From: Pseudomonadota bacterium
Lineage (GTDB): Bacteria > Pseudomonadota > Gammaproteobacteria > Xanthomonadales > Xanthomonadaceae
Assembly (NCBI GenBank): GCA_023425225.1
Contig: JAFADB010000070.1
Location: 1 to 31,159 of the forward strand
Direction of reading: 5' to 3'
DNA length: 31,159 nt
Positions 14,039-21,999 of the stretch are shown one piece after another. Each line of letters starts with the position of its first letter. Within the stretch, counting starts at the first letter, position 1. The position numbers and the translations under genes are program-made. A model generated the notes under the pieces. That model had not been told where the DNA came from. It did not search any database and saw nothing but the letters and a program-made list of their open reading frames with translations.

Positions 14039-16414
14039 TCACCGGTGGCCGGCGCCGCCTGTGGCGGCCGACTGCAGGGTGATGCGGTCCACCACCCACA
14101 TCGTCGGCCGGGTGTCGCCGCTGAAGCGCACGCAGATGTCCTGCCGGCCTGCCGCCGCCTTGGGCAGCGCGACGTCGACGTCGATGAAGCCGTCCTTGCC
14201 GGGCGCGGCGGGCAGCGGGATGCGTGCCAGTGGCTCGCCCTTGCAGTCGCCGACATTGACCAGCAGCTCGCCATGGGCGGTGGTGGCCGGCTCGAACTGG
14301 CGGTTGGGTTCGTCGTGCGCCAGCTGGAAGTAGTAGGGAATGCGACCGGCGCGCACCCGCAGGCCGCCGATGCCGTCCAGGTCGGCCTGCTTCCAGGTCC
14401 AGCAGGGCTTGAAGATGTCGGCGTTGAAGATGGCGCGCTCGCCGTCGGCCGGGCCGTCGTCCTCCAGTCGCAGCACCAGCCGCCCGCCATCGGGGCAGGG
14501 CGCCAGCTCGGCGTTGTCGCGGCTGAGCAGCGAGGCCGCGTCGAAGCGGTAATCGCTGCTGGTCCGCGCCAGCGGTGTGCCGGCGAAGAAGGCCGCGGCC
14601 TTGAGCTGCAGCGGCAGCGGGGCGCTGAACGGGTGCGTGTACAGTGGCGAGCCGGCGCCGGGCGTGGAGCCATCGAGTGTGTAGCGCACGGGATAGCCCA
14701 GCGGGTTGGCCAGGCTCACCGTCGCGCTGCCGGCGCTGCGGTCGCCGTCGACATCGGCCAGCACCCGGAACGGGGTTTGCGCGTAGGCGATGCCGAGCCG
14801 GCGGTAGCGCTCCAGTTGGGCCGGCAGGCGTGCCAGGAAATCCGGGTAGTCCTTGCGCGCGTCGGGTGTCCACGCGATCTCGGCCAGCGCCGCCATGCGC
14901 GGGAAGACGTTGTGCTGCAGGCGGGCGAAGGTGCGGGTGTGCTCGGTCCACATGTTGGCCTGCACGCCGAGGATGTGCCGCTGCTCGGCGGTGGTGAGCT
15001 GCGCCGGCGCCGGATCGAAGTCGTACACGTCCTTGAGCGTGATCGTCGCCGGCCGGCCGGGCGGCTCGTTCGGCGAGTCGGTCTGCAGGTAGTCCAGGTA
15101 CAGCTTGTTCGAGGGCGACATCACCACGTCGTGACCCGACTGCGCGGCCTTGATGCCGCCCTCCACGCCGCGCCAGGACATCACCGTCGCCTCCGGCGGC
15201 AGCGGGCCTTCGAGGATCTCGTCCCAGCCGATCAGGCGCTTGCCGCGCGCGGCGAGGAAGCGCTCGAGCCGCGCCACCAGCAGGCTCTGCATGCCCATCT
15301 CGTCCTTGGCGCCGAGCTCGCGCATGCGTTGCTGCACGCGCGCCGAGGCTTCCCACTGGTCCTTGACCGCCTCGTCGCCGCCGATGTGCACGTAGCGGCC
15401 GGGGAACAGCTCCGTCACCTCGGCCAGCACGTCCTCCAGGAAGCGGAAGGTGCCTTCCTCGGTGTTGAACAGGTTGGGGAACACGCCCCATTCGCTGGAC
15501 GGCACGAGCGCCTCGTCGGTGACGCCGAGCTGCGGGTAGGCGGCGATGGCGGCGGTGGCGTGCCCGGGGACGTCGATCTCAGGCAGCACGGTGATGTGGC
15601 GCTCGGCGGCGTAGGCGACCACGTCGCGGATCTGCTGCTGGGTGTACCAGCCGCAATAGCGGCGTGGCTGGCCGGTGGCCGGATCGACGCCGCCGTCGCC
15701 GGAGGGAATGCGGCAGCCGCCGACCTCGGTCAGGCGCGGATAGCGCTTGATCTCGATGCGCCAGCCCTGGTCGTCGGTGAGGTGCCAGTGGAACACGTTG
15801 AGCTTGTGCAGCGCCATCGCATCGATGATGCGCTTGACCTCGTCCACGCTCTGGAAGTGGCGTGCCGAATCGAGCATGAAGCCGCGCCAGCCGAAGCGCG
15901 GGGCATCGTCGATGTGCAGGGCGGGGACGGTGACGGACTGCGTGCCGTTGCCCGCGGCGTCGTTGCCCGGCACCAGCAGCTGCCAGAGCGTGACGGCGCC
16001 GTAGTACAGCCCGGCCTGGGTGCTGGCGGTGACGGCGATTCCATCGCCGGCCACGTCCAGCCGGTAGGCTTCGGGCGCCATGCCGGAGGTCGGCTGCAGC
16101 GCGAAGGCGATGCCGTGTCCGTTCCGGGGTGCGCCCGTCGGCCGCAGCGATATGCCGTGGCTGTCGGCGAGCATGTCGGCGAACTGGCGGGCCACCGGCA
16201 GCGCCGCACCTTCGGCGGACAGTGGTGTGCCGGTGGTGACGACGAAGCTGCCGGGCCTGGATTCGAGCAGGCGCGGCTGCGGTATCAACGATACGGCCGG
16301 TGCGGTGTCGGGGATCTGCCCGGCCGGAGCGGACATGGTGGTGGCCGGATGCGCGGCCAGCGCCAGCAGGCACAGCGCCAGCACCGGTCGCAGCAATGGA
16401 AGCGGACTCTTCAT
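14039..16414 (-). CDS. Beta-N-acetylhexosaminidase, GH20
   Basis: Exported enzyme of 791 residues that removes terminal GlcNAc (or GalNAc) from chitooligosaccharides and glycans by substrate-assisted catalysis. The start at 16414 has AAGGAG at 16422-16427 and a Sec signal peptide (about 1-28). Order: GH20 N-terminal alpha/beta domain (about 40-160); catalytic TIM barrel (about 165-545) with WHLTDDQGW, HVLPEIDVPGH-like metal-free loops and HIGGDE holding predicted catalytic Asp347-Glu348; a chitobiase-type C-terminal beta domain (about 550-620, YTLDGSTPG); and a last beta-sandwich (about 640-785, with ICVRFSGDT and WVVDRITL) resembling a carbohydrate-binding module. It is the last gene of the leftward nag arm and starts 101 bases after the receptor stop, beyond a terminator-like hairpin. 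Periplasmic or surface location is inferred. Confidence 0.95.
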   Translation of the reverse strand: MKSPLPLLRPVLALCLLALAAHPATTMSAPAGQIPDTAPAVSLIPQPRLLESRPGSFVVTTGTPLSAEGAALPVARQFADMLADSHGISLRPTGAPRNGHGIAFALQPTSGMAPEAYRLDVAGDGIAVTASTQAGLYYGAVTLWQLLVPGNDAAGNGTQSVTVPALHIDDAPRFGWRGFMLDSARHFQSVDEVKRIIDAMALHKLNVFHWHLTDDQGWRIEIKRYPRLTEVGGCRIPSGDGGVDPATGQPRRYCGWYTQQQIRDVVAYAAERHITVLPEIDVPGHATAAIAAYPQLGVTDEALVPSSEWGVFPNLFNTEEGTFRFLEDVLAEVTELFPGRYVHIGGDEAVKDQWEASARVQQRMRELGAKDEMGMQSLLVARLERFLAARGKRLIGWDEILEGPLPPEATVMSWRGVEGGIKAAQSGHDVVMSPSNKLYLDYLQTDSPNEPPGRPATITLKDVYDFDPAPAQLTTAEQRHILGVQANMWTEHTRTFARLQHNVFPRMAALAEIAWTPDARKDYPDFLARLPAQLERYRRLGIAYAQTPFRVLADVDGDRSAGSATVSLANPLGYPVRYTLDGSTPGAGSPLYTHPFSAPLPLQLKAAAFFAGTPLARTSSDYRFDAASLLSRDNAELAPCPDGGRLVLRLEDDGPADGERAIFNADIFKPCWTWKQADLDGIGGLRVRAGRIPYYFQLAHDEPNRQFEPATTAHGELLVNVGDCKGEPLARIPLPAAPGKDGFIDVDVALPKAAAGRQDICVRFSGDTRPTMWVVDRITLQSAATGGAGHR

Positions 16415-16448
16415 CGGGATACTCCTTGCGGCCTTGCAGGGCAGGTGT

Positions 16449-16483
16449 CGAAAGAAGAACGGGCCTGGAATTGCCAGGCCCGT
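16449..16483 (-). terminator. Intrinsic terminator or attenuator between receptor and hexosaminidase genes
   Basis: A perfect 10-bp stem (16459-16468 with 16474-16483, 5-base loop) is followed in the leftward direction by a pyrimidine tract reading TCTTCTTTCG (16458 down to 16449). It lies 33 bases after the receptor stop and 35 bases before the hexosaminidase ATG. No room remains for an obvious separate promoter, so partial read-through is likely. Confidence 0.75.
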
Positions 16484-16515
16484 GGAGAGAGGCAAGCCGG
16501 GGATGCCGGGCCTGC

Positions 16516-19263
16516 TCAGAACTGGAAGCGCAGCGAGGCCATGTAGCGGCGGCCGCTGCGGTATTCGCCGCGGATCAGCTTCTCGGTGGTGGCATAGCTG
16601 TAGTAGGACTCGTCGAGCAGGTTCATCGCGTCCAGGGTGATGCTCAGGTACTGGTTGACGCGATAGCCCACCGAGGCGTCGAGCGAGGCGTAGTCCTTGG
16701 TCCACAGGTTGTCGCCGCGGTCGACGTTGGTGAAGTACTTCGAACGCCAGGAGTAGGTGATGCGCGCGGTCCAGTTGTCGTTCTCGAAGAACGGGCTGAT
16801 GTTGACCTGGTTCTTCGAGTTGTACGGCATCGGATCGCCGGTGTTGGATTCGCCGTCGGAGTAGGTGTAGTTGGCCAGTACGCCGAAGCCCGCGCCGATG
16901 TTCTGCTGGTAGGCCAGCGCATAGCCCTTGATCTTGGCGGTGCCGGCGTTGTCAGGACGCGAGACCTGGTAGGTCGTGTCCTGGCCGACCGCCTGGTTGT
17001 AGTGCACTTCCGGGCGGGTGGTGGTGAGGATGTAGTCGGAGATGTCCTTGTAGAACGCGGTGGCGGCCAGGATGGCGTTGGGGGTGAAGTACCACTCGGC
17101 CGACAGGTCGTAGTTGGTGGACTTGTACGGATCCAGGTCGGGATTGCCGCCGCCGCCGGTCAGGGTCTGGTCGCCCAGCCACAGGTAGCTGGACATGTCG
17201 CCGTAGTTCGGCCGTGCGATCACCTTGGCGGCGGACAGGCGCAGCAGCAGGGTGTCGGTGGCCTCGTAGGCCAGGTTCAGGTTGGGCAGCGTGTTGTCGT
17301 ACTTCTTCTTGACGCTGACCGCCGCGTAATCGCCGGCAGGACACGGGCTCACGCCGGTGGAGCAGGCCCAGCCGCTGCTGTCGGATTCGGTGCGCACGAA
17401 GCGCACGCCGACGTTGCCGCGCAGCCTGTCGTGGCTGAAGTCGGCCTGCAGGTAGGCGGCATCGATGTTCTCGGTGACCTTCCAGGTGTTGGCGGCGAAG
17501 GAGGGATCGTTGAACGTGCTGGGAACCGGCATGGTCTGCCAGGGCGCCAGCCAGTCGCCGCTGAGGATGTAGTCGGCCAGCTTCCAGCCATCGATGATGA
17601 AGCGGTTGCCCAGGTCGCCGACGTTGGAGAACCCCTTCAGGTAGTTGTCCGGCACGCTCTTGGGGTCGAACATCGACGCCAGCGCGTCGCCGTAGCCGGA
17701 TACCGAGGCCAGCGAGACGCCGCTCATGCTCTGCGCGGTGGTGTGCTCGCGGCGCTTGACGCCGAAGCGCACCTGGTACACCGGCGCGTCGAAGCGCAGG
17801 CCGAAGTCGAGCTGGCCGTACTTCTCCTTGTCCTCGTTGGGCTTGGAGACGATGTTGCCGCCCCAGCCGGTGTTCCAGGTTTCCGGACTGCTCGGGTCGG
17901 CTCCCCAGCCGCCATCCATCTGGAAGGCGCCCGGATCGGTGAACGGCTTGCTGTTGCTGAAGGTCAGGCTGGGCCGGCCGCTGATGTCGTAGCTGTAGTC
18001 GGCCCAGTTCAGGAATTCGCCGTAGACCTGACGGCTGGTGCCGCCGGTGGCCTTGGTGGTGCCGGCGTGCGCCGAGGCGAACCAGCGCTCGTCGTTCCAG
18101 GTGGCCTTCAGGTCGTAGGAGTCGGTATCGACGTCGGCCTGGCGGTTCTGCACGTCGTACACGCTCAGCGCGTTCTTGAACGTGCCCTGGGTGATCACCC
18201 CGTTCTCGATGGTGGCGTCGGTCATCTTCATCAGGCCGTTGTAGGCGTTGCCCATGAACGCGAACATCGACTGGTTGAGATTGTCGTAGCTGGCATCGAC
18301 CTTGAGCGCGTTGAACTCGATGTCCAGCTTGTCGACCGGCTTGAACTGCAGGGCCACCGAGTAGGTGTCGCGCTTGCGCTCCTGTTCGAAGAACGAGGCG
18401 CTGAGCGAGTTGGGGCCGCGCGCGTCGAGGTTGTTCTCCAGCGTGTCGGCGCAGGTGCCGGTGCAGGTGGGCGCGGCCGGCGCGCCGATCGACCAGTCCA
18501 TCGGCGGGTTGTTGACCGAACCGCCGCCGCCCTGGCCATCGCGGTAGTCCAGCGCCGACACGGTGCCGTAGGACTCGATGCCGTCGCGGCGGATGTTCTC
18601 CACCGAGCGCTGCGCCGAGACCAGCACGCCGAAGGATTCGGCCTTGTTCTTCCAGCTGTACATCACCGACGCCTGCGGGTCGGTCTTCTCCGCGCGGTCG
18701 TTGCGCAGGAAGCTGACCGCGCCGGAAATGGTGTTGGCTTCCAGATCCAGCGGCTTGCGGGTGTTGACGATCACCGTGCCGCCGATCGAGCCCTCGTCGA
18801 TGTGGGCCTCGGGCGACTTGTACACCTCGACCTTGCCGACGATCTGCGGCGCCAGCAGCGAATAGTTGAAGGTGCGCCCGGGCTGGTCGACGATGAACCA
18901 GTCGGCCGAAGCCACGGTCTGGCCGTTGAGCAGCGTGCGGTTCAGCGCCGGGTCGGTACCCAGGATGCTGACCTTCTCGCCCTGGCCGAACAGGCGGTCG
19001 ATGGTGACGCCGGGAATGAGCGTGATTGCCTCGGCGACGTTGGTGGCCGCGAACTTGCCCACGTCCTCGGCGGTGATCACGTCGATGATGGCGTCGGAAT
19101 TGCGCTTGGTGTCCAGCGCCTGCTGCAGGCTGGCGCGGATGCCGGTGACCTGCACCGTGTCGAGATCGGTGGCCTGCTGGGCCGGGGACGCCTGTTGTGC
19201 ATGTGCGCCGAACGACAGGCAGGCAACGATCGCCGCGGATAGTACGGTCTTGCGGTGGTTCAT
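16516..19263 (-). CDS. TonB-dependent outer membrane receptor, predicted GlcNAc/chitooligosaccharide uptake
   Basis: Outer-membrane active transporter of 915 residues powered by TonB-ExbBD. The start at 19263 is preceded by GAGGAG (19271-19276) and gives a signal peptide of about 22 residues (ends AHAQ). The N-terminal region has the TonB-box-like DLDTVQVTGIR and the plug motif ITAEDVGKFAATNVAEAI, hallmark of the large proteobacterial carbohydrate TonB receptor group found in Xanthomonadaceae and Caulobacterales. The long barrel ends in Phe (LRFQF), the outer-membrane insertion signal. Sugar specificity is inferred from context: sugar kinase gene 67 bases upstream, GH20 gene downstream, divergent nag operon. 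A small CGGCG/CGCCG hairpin lies in the upstream gap. Confidence 0.93.
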   Translation of the reverse strand: MNHRKTVLSAAIVACLSFGAHAQQASPAQQATDLDTVQVTGIRASLQQALDTKRNSDAIIDVITAEDVGKFAATNVAEAITLIPGVTIDRLFGQGEKVSILGTDPALNRTLLNGQTVASADWFIVDQPGRTFNYSLLAPQIVGKVEVYKSPEAHIDEGSIGGTVIVNTRKPLDLEANTISGAVSFLRNDRAEKTDPQASVMYSWKNKAESFGVLVSAQRSVENIRRDGIESYGTVSALDYRDGQGGGGSVNNPPMDWSIGAPAAPTCTGTCADTLENNLDARGPNSLSASFFEQERKRDTYSVALQFKPVDKLDIEFNALKVDASYDNLNQSMFAFMGNAYNGLMKMTDATIENGVITQGTFKNALSVYDVQNRQADVDTDSYDLKATWNDERWFASAHAGTTKATGGTSRQVYGEFLNWADYSYDISGRPSLTFSNSKPFTDPGAFQMDGGWGADPSSPETWNTGWGGNIVSKPNEDKEKYGQLDFGLRFDAPVYQVRFGVKRREHTTAQSMSGVSLASVSGYGDALASMFDPKSVPDNYLKGFSNVGDLGNRFIIDGWKLADYILSGDWLAPWQTMPVPSTFNDPSFAANTWKVTENIDAAYLQADFSHDRLRGNVGVRFVRTESDSSGWACSTGVSPCPAGDYAAVSVKKKYDNTLPNLNLAYEATDTLLLRLSAAKVIARPNYGDMSSYLWLGDQTLTGGGGNPDLDPYKSTNYDLSAEWYFTPNAILAATAFYKDISDYILTTTRPEVHYNQAVGQDTTYQVSRPDNAGTAKIKGYALAYQQNIGAGFGVLANYTYSDGESNTGDPMPYNSKNQVNISPFFENDNWTARITYSWRSKYFTNVDRGDNLWTKDYASLDASVGYRVNQYLSITLDAMNLLDESYYSYATTEKLIRGEYRSGRRYMASLRFQF

Positions 19264-19330
19264 GATGTCTCTCCTCATCACGTTGTTTGTCCGGCGAATC
19301 GCCGCCGTCGCGCGTTCCGGTCTGGTGCTG

Positions 19331-20368
19331 CTATGCGGGCTGTCCCGCCCCCGTCTTGCCAAGGAACCAGCTGGCCGCGCCGAGCACGCCCAGTTGCCCG
19401 TGCTCGACCAGCTTCACGGGAATGCGTTCCAGCGCCGCGCGCATCGGCCCCTTGTCGAGGAAGCGCGCCACGAAGCTGCTGTCGATCAGGAACTGGCGGA
19501 TCTGCGGCAGGATGCCGCCGGCCAGATGGATGCCGCCATGGATGCCGTAGAGCAGCGCCATGTCGCCGACGGTGCTGCCCAGCAGGCCGCAGAACACCTG
19601 CAGGCTTTCCAACGCGAGCGGGTCGCTCGCATCCAGCGCGGCCGCGGTGATGTCACCGGGTGTGGCATGGGCGGGCGTGGCGCAGCGGATCGCGCACAGT
19701 GCGCGGTAGAGGTTCATCAGCCCTGGGCCGGAAAGCGCGTGCTCGACGCTGACGTGGCTGTGCTCGCGATGCATCTGCCGTACCAGTGCCATTTCCAGAT
19801 CGGTGACGGCCGCCAGCGCCGCCTGGCCCGCCTCGGTGGGCAGCACCACCGGACCTTTGTCGGTCGGGATCCACACCGCCGCGCCCAGGCCGGTGCCGGG
19901 GCCGAGGACCAGTGTCGGCCCGCGCGGCGCCTGGGCCGGACCCGCCAGCTGGACCACCTCGCTGGCGTCGACGTAGGAAGCGGCATGCGCGACAGCTTCG
20001 AAATCGTTGACCAGGTACACGTGGTCCAGGCCCAGGTCGTCGCGGATACGGGTCGGCGACAGCGGCCAGGGCAGGTTGGCGGTGATGATGCTGCCGTCCG
20101 ACAGCGGGAAGCCGGCGCTGGCGATCACGCACTCGCGCGCCGGGGCGTCGCCGGTGGCGTGGTTGAAGGCTTCCAGGATCGCCGACAGCGAGGGGTGATC
20201 CGCACAGCGGTACTTGCGGTATTCCAGGATCGTGGCCGGTCGTGCGGGATCGCCGCTTGCCTGCACGCGGCCTATGCGCACGTGAGTGCCACCGACGTCG
20301 GCGGCCAGGAACGGCGGCGCCGCGAAGGCGTTCGTCGAAAGCGCTGCTGGTCGGGTCGTTGCTGCCAC
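19331..20368 (-). CDS. Glucokinase-family sugar kinase, predicted GlcNAc kinase
   Basis: Cytosolic ATP-dependent hexokinase-fold enzyme of 345 residues, Pfam glucokinase type. The reading frame is open to 20470, but GTG at 20368 is the likely start: AAGGGGAG (20373-20380) lies four bases upstream, the fold begins shortly after, and the ATG at 20470 would place an operator inside the gene. Motifs: phosphate-binding DVGGT (24-28), catalytic Asp122 in LVNDFEA, GPGTGLG, and GGIHLAGGI near the C-terminus. By family it could phosphorylate glucose; its place as first gene of the leftward nag arm makes GlcNAc to GlcNAc-6-P the likely reaction, since no other kinase is present in the locus. Specificity is inferred. 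Confidence 0.88.
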   Translation of the reverse strand: MAATTRPAALSTNAFAAPPFLAADVGGTHVRIGRVQASGDPARPATILEYRKYRCADHPSLSAILEAFNHATGDAPARECVIASAGFPLSDGSIITANLPWPLSPTRIRDDLGLDHVYLVNDFEAVAHAASYVDASEVVQLAGPAQAPRGPTLVLGPGTGLGAAVWIPTDKGPVVLPTEAGQAALAAVTDLEMALVRQMHREHSHVSVEHALSGPGLMNLYRALCAIRCATPAHATPGDITAAALDASDPLALESLQVFCGLLGSTVGDMALLYGIHGGIHLAGGILPQIRQFLIDSSFVARFLDKGPMRAALERIPVKLVEHGQLGVLGAASWFLGKTGAGQPA

Positions 20369-20430
20369 CGTGCTCCCCTTGGTGGGTACCTGACATGCCG
20401 GCACCGGATGGCTGGAGTTTGGATTCGTGC

Positions 20431-20444
20431 TGACAACGATGTCA
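20431..20444. promoter_or_regulatory. Putative NagR operator O1
   Basis: TGACAACGATGTCA, a near-perfect palindrome (13/14 to TGACAACGTTGTCA), 62 bases upstream of the kinase GTG. Its left-reading strand includes TTGACA (20445 down to 20440), which might serve as a -35 box for the leftward operon; no clear -10 follows. LacI-family NagR binding is inferred from symmetry, position and its similarity to O2. Confidence 0.72.
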
Positions 20445-20590
20445 ATAGGCCATCGACCTGATTCGACCATCGGAGGGAGAGTCGCGTTCCGGCGGGGCTC
20501 CGGTAGCTCGCGAGGCGGTCAATGGCGCAAATACTCATGCTCCTGGCCACTTGGCCATGCGCCGTCCTGGCCGGAAGCACGGCTCCGGTG

Positions 20591-20620
20591 TTGACAAACC
20601 CGGCCGTGGCGTCGAATAAA
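20591..20620 (+). promoter_or_regulatory. Predicted nagP operon promoter
   Basis: Perfect -35 TTGACA (20591-20596), 18-base spacer and -10-like AATAAA (20615-20620). Operator O2 begins three bases further on, so a bound repressor would cover the transcription start, the classical LacI arrangement. Confidence 0.65.
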
Positions 20621-20622
20621 TG

Positions 20623-20636
20623 TGACAACGTTGTTC
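20623..20636. promoter_or_regulatory. Putative NagR operator O2
   Basis: TGACAACGTTGTTC matches TGACAACGTTGTCA at 12/14 positions with a perfect centre. It sits directly after the predicted -10 box and 61 bases before the nagP ATG. Confidence 0.72.
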
Positions 20637-20697
20637 CCTGTTCCGGCCGAACGTCTGCCCGTTGCCGAACAACCCACCATCAGCCAGGGGTCATGCG

Positions 20698-21990
20698 ATG
20701 TCCGTCACTCACGCTGCACCCGAGCCCGCGCAAGGTCGCGTGGGGGTCTCCATCGCCATCGTCGGCGTGCTGTTCTTCGTCATCGGCTTCTTCACCTGGA
20801 TCAACGGGCCGCTGATCACTTTCGTGCGGCTGGCGTTCGATCTCGACGAAGTCAATGCCTTCCTGGTGCTCATGGTGTTCTACCTGTCCTACTTCTTCCT
20901 GGCGCTGCCGTCGTCGTGGATCCTCCGGCGCACCGGCATGAAGAAGGGGCTGGCGCTGAGCCTGGTGGTGATGGCGGTCGGCGCGGCGCTGTTCGGCCAG
21001 TTCGCCACGCAGCGCTGGTATCCGGGCGCGCTGTGCGGGTTGTTCGTGATCGGTTCGAGCCTGGCGCTGCTGCAGACCGCGATCAATCCCTACATCTCCA
21101 TCCTCGGTCCGCACGAGAGCGCGGCGCGGCGCATCGCGCTGATGGGCATCTGCAACAAGACCGCCGGCATCCTCGCGCCGATCCTGCTCGGCACCGTGGT
21201 GCTGCACGGTATCGGCGATCTGTCGGCGCAGGTGGAGGCGGCCGACGCGGCCACCAAGGCGGTGCTGCTGGACCAGTTCGCCGCCAAGATCCACGCGCCC
21301 TACCTGGTGATGGCGGGCGTGCTGGTGCTGCTGGCCATCGGCGTGCTGTTCTCGCCGCTGCCCGAGCTCGAGGCCGCCGAGGCCAACGCCGCGCCGGTCA
21401 CCGGCGCAGCCGATACCCGCACCCGCATCTTCCACTTCCCGCACCTGTGGCTGGGCGTGCTGTGCCTGTTCGTCTACGTCGGCGTGGAGGTGATGGCCGG
21501 CGACGCCATTGGCACCTACGGGCATGGCTTCAACCTGCCGCTGGACCAGACCAAGCTGTTCACCTCGTTCACCCTGGCGGCGATGCTGGCCGGCTACCTG
21601 GTGGGACTGGCGGTGATCCCGCGCTGGATCTCGCAGCAGGGCTACCTGAGCGTGTCGGCGGTGCTGGGCGTGGTGTTCTCGATCGGCGCGCTGCTCAGCC
21701 ACGGCTACGTCTCGGTCGGCTTCGTCGCCGCGCTGGGCTTCGCCAACGCGATGATGTGGCCGGCGATCTTCCCGCTGGCGATCAAGGGCCTGGGGCGCTT
21801 CACCGAGATCGGCTCGGCGCTGCTGGTGATGGGTATCGCCGGCGGCGCGATCATTCCGCAGCTGTTCGCCGTGCTCAAACAGCACTACGACTTCCAGGCG
21901 GTATTCGCCGCACTGATGGTGCCGTGCTACCTGTACATCCTGTACTACGCGCTGCGCGGGCACCGTGCCGGCATGCCGGCGCAGGGCTGA
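20698..21990 (+). CDS. nagP: N-acetylglucosamine MFS permease
   Basis: Inner-membrane sugar:cation symporter of the FucP/GluP branch of the major facilitator superfamily; 430 residues with about 12 hydrophobic segments. The first segment reads IGFFTWINGPLI, typical of this branch, followed by FYLSYFFLALPSSWIL with the RRTGMKKGL loop between segments 2 and 3, and later QTAINPYISILGP and FANAMMWPAIFPLAI. The ATG at 20698 is preferred to one at 20662 because AGGGG (20686-20690) precedes it. First gene of the rightward operon; nagR follows after nine bases. GlcNAc specificity is assigned from context and resemblance to NagP. Confidence 0.92.
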   Translation: MSVTHAAPEPAQGRVGVSIAIVGVLFFVIGFFTWINGPLITFVRLAFDLDEVNAFLVLMVFYLSYFFLALPSSWILRRTGMKKGLALSLVVMAVGAALFGQFATQRWYPGALCGLFVIGSSLALLQTAINPYISILGPHESAARRIALMGICNKTAGILAPILLGTVVLHGIGDLSAQVEAADAATKAVLLDQFAAKIHAPYLVMAGVLVLLAIGVLFSPLPELEAAEANAAPVTGAADTRTRIFHFPHLWLGVLCLFVYVGVEVMAGDAIGTYGHGFNLPLDQTKLFTSFTLAAMLAGYLVGLAVIPRWISQQGYLSVSAVLGVVFSIGALLSHGYVSVGFVAALGFANAMMWPAIFPLAIKGLGRFTEIGSALLVMGIAGGAIIPQLFAVLKQHYDFQAVFAALMVPCYLYILYYALRGHRAGMPAQG

Positions 21991-21999
21991 CGGGGCATC

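Larger units (their letters stand above)
20369..20697. promoter_or_regulatory. Divergent nag control region
   Basis: The 329 bases between the leftward kinase and rightward nagP genes contain no gene. Two TGACAACG palindromes, whose centres are 192 bases apart, and a good rightward promoter are present. The spacing would allow NagR dimers to act separately or by DNA looping. Confidence 0.75.

Noticed and set aside
16300..19242. Very long plus-strand open frame (about 980 codons) opposite the TonB receptor and hexosaminidase genes
   Set aside because: It is the antisense shadow of a high-GC gene: no ribosome site, no recognisable domains, valine/glycine/arginine-rich low-complexity composition, while the minus strand encodes clear proteins.
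19274..19287. NagR-like half-site overlapping the ribosome site of the TonB receptor
   Set aside because: Only 9/14 positions match the proposed operator and only one half is good; with the position inside the 5' leader this is more likely chance.
20369..20470. N-terminal extension of the sugar kinase up to an ATG at 20470
   Set aside because: It would place the palindromic operator inside the coding region, has no ribosome site and encodes non-conserved-looking sequence; the GTG at 20368 has a good ribosome site.
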